Shown: one piece after another, positions 1-5,907 of the stretch
How the letters are laid out: each line of letters opens with the position of its first letter
Numbering within the stretch: position 1 is the first letter of the stretch
Notes under the pieces: model-generated
What the model was told of the DNA's origin: nothing
The model's database searches: none
Seen by the model: the letters and a program-made list of their open reading frames with translations, nothing else
Translations under genes and position numbers: made by a program
DNA from: an uncultured Thiotrichaceae bacterium
GTDB taxonomy: Bacteria; Pseudomonadota; Gammaproteobacteria; Thiotrichales; Thiotrichaceae
Length of the DNA: 6,672 nucleotides
Direction: 5' to 3'
Assembly (NCBI GenBank): GCA_902727945.1
Contig: CACVAV010000162.1
Span: 1-6,672 of the forward strand

Positions 1-489
1 CAAACCGCACCTGAGTTACAAATCCAGACAGATCAGGCATTAATTGAAATGAACAACAAGCTGGTTCGTATGATTCATGATGGTGAAGTTAACAAAATAC
101 AGATTCTGAACAATGAAACACTGGATACGTTAGCCGGCAGGAAACATTTTTGGGGCAGCGAACTCATGATGATTGATTTTGATCAGGAGCTACGGGTGTA
201 TGAACAAGCGATGGACGGTGATAATAACGGTGATTTCGCCAATATGACCACCACTGACCCCACCACAGGACTTCGCCATAAATCACGTGCCATTGATGCA
301 CTGCTGGAACACCTGAACCAGAAATTACTGGGTGGAACCATGCCTGATGAACACCGTGCAGCATTGAAACACTATTTGCTCGATGGTCAGCGCGCAGCCT
401 GGAACAATAACTACAAAGAAGCCTGGTCTAACATTAAAGATGCGGTACGCTTCATAACCATATCCAATGCCTTCATGGTGCAGAAGTAA
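1..489 (+). CDS. DUF1800 family protein, C-terminal 162 residues (5' end outside window)
   Basis: The reading frame is open from base 1 and ends at TAA 487-489, so this is the tail of a larger gene; the ATG at 49 is internal. The first residues read PELQIQTD, resembling the 'sPEFQ' type segment near the end of DUF1800 proteins. The last residues (ITISNAFMVQK) match the usual 'l.SPEF.vQ' ending of the family. DUF1800 proteins are usually about 450-600 residues, so roughly the last third is present. Between these motifs lies a hydrophilic stretch (residues about 60-90, rich in D, N and T) of no known function. The gene is followed after 12 bases by a DUF1501 gene, the standard partner of DUF1800 in many bacteria, and that context supports the call. 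The biochemical role of the family is not established; members are usually exported. The assignment relies on the partner gene and the short end motifs, since the diagnostic N-terminal part is missing. Confidence 0.82.
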   Translation, partial: QTAPELQIQTDQALIEMNNKLVRMIHDGEVNKIQILNNETLDTLAGRKHFWGSELMMIDFDQELRVYEQAMDGDNNGDFANMTTTDPTTGLRHKSRAIDALLEHLNQKLLGGTMPDEHRAALKHYLLDGQRAAWNNNYKEAWSNIKDAVRFITISNAFMVQK

Positions 490-493
490 GGGG
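488..493 (+). promoter_or_regulatory. Ribosome binding site of the DUF1501 gene
   Basis: AAGGGG lies 8 bases before the ATG at 502 and overlaps the stop codon of the upstream DUF1800 gene. It supports the start at 502 and suggests translational coupling of the two genes. Confidence 0.7.
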
Positions 494-501
494 AATCAGA
501 A

Positions 502-2133
502 ATGCAACGTAATAATAAACTCAATCGCCGTAATTTTATGAAATTCCTGTTAGGCTCCAGTGCGTTAGGTGCTGCCGGCCAACTGGGATTTATGACACAG
601 GCACAAGCTGCAACACCCGCTTTCTCCGACTATAAAGCACTGGTGTGTATTTTCATGAAAGGGGGTAATGATAGCTTCAATATGTTAATCCCCATGGGTG
701 CAGATCCCGCCAACAGTTACGATACTTATGCAGGTATCCGTGGCAATCTGGCTGTCAGCCAAAATCCACTCAATGCGGCTATGCTAGCCAGTGGCACATT
801 AGGCAATGGTAGCAACAACCCCTATTATGCCGGTGGTTCTCTGGAAGATGCCTACCGGGCCGGTATTTATGACTTATCTGATCAGGGCATGGGGCTGGGC
901 GTTAACGGTGTTATGCCGGAACTGGCGCAGTTGATTAGCACAAACCAAGCCTCAGTGATGGCTAATATCGGCACCTTAGTCCGGCCCGTTAGCCGTGCTG
1001 AAATTCAGGCCAAAACGGCGGACTTACCGGTCTTTTTGTTTGCCCATAATCATCAGCAACGCATTTTGCAAACAGGCCAGGCTGATAATTTAGGTGACAT
1101 TGGCTGGGCCGGAAAAATTGCTGACTACTGGCAGGGTGTTAATGGTAGTTCACCTTTTGGCATGAATATTTCTTACGCCGGTAATAACCGCATGTTAATA
1201 GGCAAGGAATCATCTCCGCTGGTTCTCAATGCAGGCAAACCACCTCGTTTATCTGAGATGGTGAATGGTGGTAGTCATGCCGACAAAGACCGTATTGCTT
1301 TATTTAAAGCCCTTCAGGGTCGGGAAAATACTTCTGCTACCGGTAATCTCAGCTTCGAGAGCAGCAAAGCTTTTAACAGTGATGATCCGCTACAACGTTT
1401 ATACGGTGACATGCTGGACAAATCCTATAGCACTTTTGAAGAGCTTTATCAGGTTTGGAATGAGAATGATGTCGGCTATCAATCGACCGGGCCTTACGGT
1501 GAAAGTTTGTTTGCCAACCCTGGTAATGCTGACCTTGGCCTTGTTACCAATACCAGCGGCCGCCTGATTGCACAGCTGGAATCGGTGGCTAAAATGATCC
1601 ACCTGTCAGCCAGCGGTGCATTTGGTAATATACCTTTCAAGCGACAAGTGTTCATGGTGGATTTGGGTGGCTTTGATACTCACTCAGCACAGTTAAGTAA
1701 ACACCCCTTATTATTACGCGAATTAAGCATGGGCCTATGGAAATTCCAGAAAGCGATGGATGAATTGGGACATGCCAATAAAGTAACCACCTTCTCCATG
1801 TCAGACTTTGGTCGCTCAATGAGCAACAATGGTGATGGCACTGACCATGCATGGGGTGGACACCACATTGTCATGGGAGGTGACGGTCAATCGGCCCCGG
1901 GTAACTTACAAGGTGGTCAAATGCTGGGTTCGTTGCCGGATATTCGTCTGGGAGGTAATGATGACCACAAAGAAAAGGGGCGTATTATTCCTTCTACCAG
2001 TCAGGATCAGCTCAACGCCACCTTGTGCCGCTGGTTTGGTGTGGATGAAAGCATGTTAGCCGGTGTTTTCCCCAACCTGGCGAACTTCGCTGACACTGGT
2101 AACAGTCCTTACCTGGATGACCTGTTTGCCTGA
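502..2133 (+). CDS. DUF1501 family protein, Tat-exported
   Basis: This complete 543-residue protein belongs to the DUF1501 family, related to the alkaline phosphatase/sulfatase-like fold; its substrate is unknown. Residues 8-17 (NRRNFMKFLL) form a twin-arginine signal with R9-R10, then a hydrophobic stretch (15-31) and a probable cleavage site after AQA at 34-36, so the protein should be exported folded by Tat. Family motifs seen in order are FMKGGNDSFN (G54, G55, N56, D57), GGFDTH (F391-H394), SDFGRS (S434-S439), TDHAWGGHH (T447-H455) and a C-terminal DQLNATLCRWFGV segment. The D and H residues in these motifs are the plausible metal or active-site residues by analogy with the fold; this is inference. 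The length is somewhat above the common 400-500 because of extra Asn/Gly-rich sequence around residues 75-130. The start is fixed by the Tat signal and by an AAGGGG site 8 bases upstream. It forms a two-gene unit with the preceding DUF1800 gene. I see no frameshift or missing motif. Confidence 0.95.
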   Translation: MQRNNKLNRRNFMKFLLGSSALGAAGQLGFMTQAQAATPAFSDYKALVCIFMKGGNDSFNMLIPMGADPANSYDTYAGIRGNLAVSQNPLNAAMLASGTLGNGSNNPYYAGGSLEDAYRAGIYDLSDQGMGLGVNGVMPELAQLISTNQASVMANIGTLVRPVSRAEIQAKTADLPVFLFAHNHQQRILQTGQADNLGDIGWAGKIADYWQGVNGSSPFGMNISYAGNNRMLIGKESSPLVLNAGKPPRLSEMVNGGSHADKDRIALFKALQGRENTSATGNLSFESSKAFNSDDPLQRLYGDMLDKSYSTFEELYQVWNENDVGYQSTGPYGESLFANPGNADLGLVTNTSGRLIAQLESVAKMIHLSASGAFGNIPFKRQVFMVDLGGFDTHSAQLSKHPLLLRELSMGLWKFQKAMDELGHANKVTTFSMSDFGRSMSNNGDGTDHAWGGHHIVMGGDGQSAPGNLQGGQMLGSLPDIRLGGNDDHKEKGRIIPSTSQDQLNATLCRWFGVDESMLAGVFPNLANFADTGNSPYLDDLFA

Positions 2134-2186
2134 TCGATACATACTGAAAAACGGCCATATCAATCAAATTGAGAAAGGCAAAAATG

Positions 2187-2218
2187 ATGAAGTAGCTGCA
2201 ACATAGTAGTTGCTTCAT
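2187..2218 (+). other. Imperfect hairpin downstream of the DUF1501 gene
   Basis: A 13-base arm (2187-2199) pairs with 2206-2218 around a 6-base loop (AACATA). The outer six pairs are perfect (ATGAAG with CTTCAT), and three of the inner pairs are G-U. No T run follows, so it does not qualify as a Rho-independent terminator. It may still stabilise the 3' end of the DUF1800/DUF1501 transcript or act with Rho. It sits just before the putative promoter region of the GTPase genes. Confidence 0.45.
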
Positions 2219-2262
2219 ATTGACAGGAAAACACTCAATGTATTAATAACCAGCCTGTTTTT

Positions 2263-2314
2263 TTGGCAAATCTTAGCAATTCAATACATTTGCTCCATCG
2301 CTTAATGGTAAACT
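2263..2314 (+). promoter_or_regulatory. Candidate sigma70-type promoter region for the GTPase pair
   Basis: Several partial matches occur in this AT-rich stretch. TTGGCA (2263-2268) is followed after 16 bases by TACATT (2285-2290). Further down TGGTAAACT (2306-2314) supplies a -10-like TAAACT, followed by GCGCCC, but without a good -35 at 17 bases. A consensus TTGACA at 2220-2225 is followed by TATTAA at 2241-2246, but with only 15 bases between. Any of these could start the transcript of the gene at 2347; none is decisive from sequence alone. Confidence 0.3.
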
Positions 2315-2346
2315 GCGCCCTTCGTTAAAAAAACGTATAAGGCCTT

Positions 2347-3843
2347 ATGAAAATTGCCAATAAACTACGCTGGGTGATGGCTGCCGGAGTAATGGTAGCG
2401 ACCTTGTTGTTTCTGTTATTTCTTTTTTTTGCTACTCAGAGCATTATTGATGTATGGGACAGACTGCAACAACTGCCAGAATGGTTGTTCTACACCTACA
2501 GCAGCATTATCGCTGCCATCATCATTGGTAGTGGCACCTTTGTATACCGGTTATTAACCAGCGGTAGCAAACCCGGTGACACGGGTAAATCAGAGCCAGT
2601 TAATGAAAAACAATTACGCAGCGAACTGGATTTATATGAAGAATCCGGCATGGATGCCACGCCGCTGCGTGATGAATTAGCGCAACTGCAAAGCCGCAAA
2701 GACAGCGGACAGATTAATATCGCTTTTTTCGGCGACGTCAGCACCGGGAAATCATCCATTATCAAAGCCCTGCTACCCGAGGCAGACATTAAAACCAGCC
2801 TGCGCGGCGGCTCTACCCGTGAAATCAAAGAATACCTCTGGCAAACGGCTTCAGGTGACCGTTTATTGCTAACCGATCTTCCGGGACGGAATGAGGCCGA
2901 AGGCGAGCTGGATGAACTGGTACGCGATGAAGCGGTTCGCGCTCAGATGGTCGTCTATGTTATGGACTCTGATTTCAGTCGAACACAACATGAAGATGTG
3001 CAACAATTACTCAGCTTTGGCAAACCCATGCTGCTGGCTTTCAATAAAAGTGACCAATACACTGAGGCTGAACGTCAGCTACTCACTCAGCGCATTGAAG
3101 AGCGCCTTCCTGCAGAAAAAGGCAAAAAATCACTATTCAAGATCGTGTTCATCCAATCAGGTGGCAATGAAGAAATACTGAAGATTTATCCTGATGGCCG
3201 CGAGGAAACGCTAATCCGCCCCCGCGAACCGAACGTAACAGCATTGATAGAACAAATGCAGCAGGAAATTGATGGCAGCACCGAGTGGCTGGAACAATTA
3301 CGTGATGCCAGTGTTTTCACGCTGGTGAAACACAAACTGGACGAGTCACGCGAAAATTATCTGCGCAATAAAGCAGAAAAAATTGTTCGCACAGCCACAC
3401 GTAATGCGATACTGGGATCAATGGCTGCGCTCAGCCCCGGCACTGACATTATCATTCAGGGTGTTCTGGGCGCCAAAATGGTAAAAGACCTGTGTACTTT
3501 ATATGACAGCCCGATGAGCCAGGTGGATATTGATGATTTCCTCGATTTCAGTCAGGGACAAATCAAAAAAAGCATACCTATTTTATTAGCTGTCGCCGGT
3601 AACGGGCTAAAAGCATTTCCGGGCATAGGCACCGTCGCAGGCGGGTTGGTACATGCGGTGGCTTACGGGTTAATATTTGATGCACTGGGGCATTCAGTTG
3701 CCAGCACGCTGGAAAAACGGGGCGAATTAAAAGCAGCACCCGCAGCACTGACTTTTCGGGAGATGTTAAGTGGCAATCTGGAAGACCGTACAAAAACATT
3801 TACCCGATTGGTTGTCGACCAGTACCGAAGAAAAAACAATTGA
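2347..3843 (+). CDS. Membrane-anchored Era-like GTPase with C-terminal DUF697/YcjF-like region (GTPase A)
   Basis: This 498-residue protein begins with two hydrophobic segments (about residues 10-30 and 51-70) that should anchor it in the inner membrane as a hairpin. The positively charged N-terminus (K2, K6, R8) predicts that both ends are cytoplasmic. A charged, probably helical linker (about 85-120) leads to the G domain: G1 GDVSTGKSS (129-137), G2 Thr157, G3 DLPG (177-180), G4 NKSD (233-236) and probable G5 IQS (269-271). After G5 an extra strand-turn-strand (about 276-292) precedes helices and a hydrophobic, Gly/Ala-rich C-terminal part (about 351-448) like DUF697/YcjF. The residue after DLPG is Arg181, where Era-type GTPases usually have a hydrophobic residue. 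A short W37...LPEW46 motif lies between the membrane segments and recurs in the next gene. The start has AAGG at 2339-2342, only 4 bases before the ATG. The gene overlaps the next by 74 bases. GTP binding is secure; the process served is unknown, with membrane remodelling or stress sensing as possibilities by analogy. Confidence 0.9.
   Translation: MKIANKLRWVMAAGVMVATLLFLLFLFFATQSIIDVWDRLQQLPEWLFYTYSSIIAAIIIGSGTFVYRLLTSGSKPGDTGKSEPVNEKQLRSELDLYEESGMDATPLRDELAQLQSRKDSGQINIAFFGDVSTGKSSIIKALLPEADIKTSLRGGSTREIKEYLWQTASGDRLLLTDLPGRNEAEGELDELVRDEAVRAQMVVYVMDSDFSRTQHEDVQQLLSFGKPMLLAFNKSDQYTEAERQLLTQRIEERLPAEKGKKSLFKIVFIQSGGNEEILKIYPDGREETLIRPREPNVTALIEQMQQEIDGSTEWLEQLRDASVFTLVKHKLDESRENYLRNKAEKIVRTATRNAILGSMAALSPGTDIIIQGVLGAKMVKDLCTLYDSPMSQVDIDDFLDFSQGQIKKSIPILLAVAGNGLKAFPGIGTVAGGLVHAVAYGLIFDALGHSVASTLEKRGELKAAPAALTFREMLSGNLEDRTKTFTRLVVDQYRRKNN
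3758..3762 (+). promoter_or_regulatory. Ribosome binding site supporting the GTG start of GTPase B
   Basis: GGGAG lies 7 bases before the GTG at 3770, inside the coding region of GTPase A. The alternative ATG at 3869 has only a weak purine stretch before it. This site is the main nucleotide evidence for the upstream, overlapping start. Confidence 0.55.
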
Positions 3844-5338
3844 AGACGACACAAAGACAAAGACTGAAATGGATTTCTGGAAAAACATGCAACAACACGT
3901 GCCGGAGTGGGTGAAGGACATCCCCGGTTCCGTCAATAATTTAAAAAAAGAAGCATACACAAGGAATGCTGACGCGGGAGAAATAACCGACAAAGCTACC
4001 GGCACTGAAGCAAGCGGGGGTCCGGAACACATTAATGAAAAAAGACCGGCAACCGGTGATTCCCATTTAAAGCTGGCGACGGAAAGCCTCCGCCAGCTTT
4101 TGGACGATGAACGCATACCCGGCAGTGTGCGGAATGTGTTAAATGAGGATTATTCACAAGTACAACGCATGCTCGACAAACTTGAGCACGGTCACATACA
4201 TATCGCCGTATTTGGCCGGGTCAGCGTGGGTAAATCATCGCTGTTAAATGCCTTACTGGGAAAGGAAGCCTTTAGTGTCAGTGTATTACATGGTGAGACC
4301 AAGCAAACTGACATCCAGAACTGGGAGCAATATGAAGATGGTGGTTTATTCCTGATTGACACTCCCGGCATCAATGAAGTCGCAGGCGAAGCGCGGGAGC
4401 GCATGGCACATGATGTCGCCGAACGTTCGGATCTTGTACTATTTGTGGTGGATGGCGACCTGACTGATGTGGAGTTCAATGCGCTGAAAACCGTCGCATC
4501 AAGCCATCGCCCTACGTTGCTAATTGTCAATAAAGCGGATCGTTATACCGAAAAAGAACAACGTCAGCTACGGGCAATTCTCCGTGAGCGCACGCAAAGT
4601 ATCATCAACCCGGAAAACATTGTATTCACCACCGCACAGTCTTCACATCAGGTGATTATTACCATCGACGACGATGGTAATGAACGTGAAACAACACGTT
4701 CACGGCCGACTGAAATCATTAACCTGAAAACCCGGCTATGGGACATACTTGAATCAGAAGGCAAAACGCTGGCAGCACTGAATGCATCATTATTCGCCGG
4801 AAACCTCAGTAATGAGGTGGGCCAGCGAATTTTAGAAGTGAAGCATGAGTTGGGTAAAAAAACCATCCGCATGTACTGCCTCAGCAAAGGCATGGCAGTC
4901 GCACTGAACCCTATTCCGGTCGCGGATCTTATCGCAGCGGCGGCTATTGATGCCGGCATGATCGTGCACCTGTCACGGCTCTACGGCTTACCCATGTCAG
5001 CCAGTGAGGCCGGTGAACTTATACGCACCATCTTAGGCCACCTGATTTTACTCATGGGTACCACCTGGGCCATTAATTTGCTGTCTTCTGCGTTGAAGCT
5101 CTCCACCGGTGGTCTGTCCACGGTGTTAACCGCAACGACTCAGGGTGCCATTGCATGGTACAGCACGCTGGTGGTGGGTAGCGTTGCTGAGCGCTGGCTG
5201 GCCAATGGTAAATCATGGGGTGATGCCGGGCCGAAGCTGGCAGTACAACAAATACTGGATTCATTGGATCGTGATTCTGTGGTAGCGGAAGCACGTGATG
5301 AAATCTTAACTTATATGCGCAAAACGATTAAAAGCTGA
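3770..5338 (+). CDS. Era-like GTPase with C-terminal DUF697/YcjF-like region, paralogue of the preceding gene (GTPase B)
   Basis: Read from GTG 3770 this is a 522-residue protein. The first 135 residues are hydrophilic, with no membrane segment, and contain the motif WKxxQxHxPxW twice (4-14 and 37-47). The G domain follows: G1 GRVSVGKSS (149-157), G2 Thr177, G3 DTPG (197-200), G4 NKAD (254-257) and probable G5 TAQ (288-290). Ile201 after DTPG is the hydrophobic residue usual for Era-type GTPases that lack the Ras-type catalytic Gln. An extra strand-turn-strand (about 294-313) resembles the one in GTPase A. Hydrophobic segments (about 372-403, 417-443 and 448-477) match the DUF697/YcjF-like region and could touch or enter the membrane. 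The gene overlaps GTPase A by 74 bases in another frame, so co-translation and a heteromeric complex are likely. The alternative start is ATG 3869 (489 residues), giving a 25-base gap instead. I prefer 3770 because of its GGGAG site and the repeated motif. Function beyond GTP binding is not known to me. Confidence 0.9.
   Translation: MAIWKTVQKHLPDWLSTSTEEKTIEDDTKTKTEMDFWKNMQQHVPEWVKDIPGSVNNLKKEAYTRNADAGEITDKATGTEASGGPEHINEKRPATGDSHLKLATESLRQLLDDERIPGSVRNVLNEDYSQVQRMLDKLEHGHIHIAVFGRVSVGKSSLLNALLGKEAFSVSVLHGETKQTDIQNWEQYEDGGLFLIDTPGINEVAGEARERMAHDVAERSDLVLFVVDGDLTDVEFNALKTVASSHRPTLLIVNKADRYTEKEQRQLRAILRERTQSIINPENIVFTTAQSSHQVIITIDDDGNERETTRSRPTEIINLKTRLWDILESEGKTLAALNASLFAGNLSNEVGQRILEVKHELGKKTIRMYCLSKGMAVALNPIPVADLIAAAAIDAGMIVHLSRLYGLPMSASEAGELIRTILGHLILLMGTTWAINLLSSALKLSTGGLSTVLTATTQGAIAWYSTLVVGSVAERWLANGKSWGDAGPKLAVQQILDSLDRDSVVAEARDEILTYMRKTIKS
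3776..3913 (+). repeat. Degenerate direct repeat, offset 99 bases, encoding the W-K-x-x-Q-x-H-x-P-x-W motif twice
   Basis: Bases 3776-3811 and 3875-3910 align without gaps at about 25 of 36 positions and encode the same motif twice in GTPase B (residues 3-14 and 36-47). The offset is exactly 33 codons. The first copy lies in the overlap with GTPase A, whose 3' end is read there in a different frame; the second copy lies downstream of the GTPase A stop. Each copy is preceded two codons earlier by a possible start codon (GTG 3770, ATG 3869). Confidence 0.65.
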
Positions 5339-5343
5339 TTACT

Positions 5344-5364
5344 GTGGAAGTCGCAGACTTCCAC
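5344..5364. repeat. Perfect inverted repeat, 9-bp stem with a 3-base loop (REP-like palindrome)
   Basis: GTGGAAGTC (5344-5352) and GACTTCCAC (5356-5364) pair perfectly around GCA. The element starts 5 bases after the stop codon of GTPase B and ends 33 bases before the likely start of the next gene. No T run follows on the plus strand, so it is not a standard terminator. Its form and its intergenic place after a gene fit the dispersed palindromic repeats common in gammaproteobacteria; copies elsewhere in the genome cannot be judged from this window. It may protect the 3' end of the GTPase mRNA or reduce read-through. Confidence 0.7.
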
Positions 5365-5397
5365 GCTTGTGATGTAAAACTTTTCATGCGGGTTCCT

Positions 5398-5886
5398 ATG
5401 AAGACGACAAAAAACCTGGCTATTATCGCCGTATTAATTATTGCTGCCATCTACCAATATCTGGGTGAGGGTAATGATGGGCAAAATCACAAGGGTGCAT
5501 CTAATCAGCCATCGGTGAGTAGCACACAAAATGTGCAGTTGCCTAACCAGGATGCGGTCATAAAGCGTATCCGGGCAGCGGCTGATGATACTAACTCCAA
5601 ATTCTGGACTACGGTGCAAGGCACGGTTATTAAAAATCTGAAAGACGATAATGAAGGCAGCCGTCACCAGAAGTTTTTGGTGAAGGTGGCCTCTGATGTT
5701 ACTTTGTTAGTCGCTCACAATATTGACATTGCACCCCGTGTACCCGTATCTGAAGGTGATAGGGTCACCTTACACGGTGAGTACGCCTGGAATAACCGGG
5801 GTGGCGTTATTCATTGGACACACCGTGACCTAAAAGGACGCCGCAAAGGCGGCTGGATTGAAGCTAATGGGAAGCGCTACGAATAA
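5398..5886 (+). CDS. DUF3465 family protein with N-terminal signal anchor
   Basis: From ATG 5398 this is a 162-residue protein. Residues 7-22 are strongly hydrophobic after a Lys-containing N-terminus, which fits a signal peptide or membrane anchor, so the rest should lie in the periplasm. A low-complexity linker (24-50) is followed by the DUF3465 domain (about 68-162), recognised by DDNEGSRHQKF (83-93), VAHNID (105-110), GEYAWN (127-132), GGVIHWTH (135-142) and a terminal GW...NGKRY. The fold looks like a small OB-type beta barrel, by inference from the alternating strands and glycine turns. The conserved His/Trp residues (H90, H107, H139, W140, H142) are candidate functional residues, but no function is established. 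The frame is open to GTG 5344, but that codon is inside an inverted repeat and would spoil the signal sequence; ATG 5386 is also possible. It lies 59 bases after GTPase B on the same strand, so co-transcription is possible but not shown. A hairpin terminator overlaps its 3' end. Confidence 0.85.
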   Translation: MKTTKNLAIIAVLIIAAIYQYLGEGNDGQNHKGASNQPSVSSTQNVQLPNQDAVIKRIRAAADDTNSKFWTTVQGTVIKNLKDDNEGSRHQKFLVKVASDVTLLVAHNIDIAPRVPVSEGDRVTLHGEYAWNNRGGVIHWTHRDLKGRRKGGWIEANGKRYE

Positions 5887-5898
5887 GCGCTCCCTTTT
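5869..5898 (+). terminator. Probable Rho-independent terminator of the DUF3465 gene, overlapping its stop codon
   Basis: GGGAAGCGCT (5869-5878) pairs with AGCGCTCCC (5886-5894) to form a GC-rich 9-bp stem with one bulged A and a 7-base loop, followed by TTTT (5895-5898). The stop codon TAA (5884-5886) sits in the loop and the last stem position. The T run is short and then becomes mixed, so termination may be partial. In the opposite direction the hairpin is not followed by a T run, so it should serve mainly the plus-strand gene. Confidence 0.65.
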
Positions 5899-5907
5899 AG
5901 CGTTGTC

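Noticed and set aside
49..51. ATG 49 as the start of a small separate gene
   Set aside because: The frame is open from base 1 and the residues before the ATG (PELQIQTD) fit a DUF1800 tail, so this is an internal methionine.
2496..2828. Long open frames opposite the GTPase and DUF1501 genes (for example 2496-2828, 4192-4530 and 4648-4959, minus strand)
   Set aside because: They lie wholly inside well-supported genes, show no recognisable domain and have the low-complexity composition expected of antisense frames.
2347..5338. The GTPase pair as a known anti-phage defence system
   Set aside because: No nuclease, TIR, protease, phage or mobile-element gene is adjacent, and the neighbours are ordinary housekeeping or envelope genes. 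A defence role cannot be supported from this window.
5344..5397. N-terminal extension of the DUF3465 gene from GTG 5344 (180 residues)
   Set aside because: The GTG is the first three bases of a perfect inverted repeat, the encoded extension is unlike a signal sequence, and ATG 5398 gives a clean Lys-rich, hydrophobic N-terminus.
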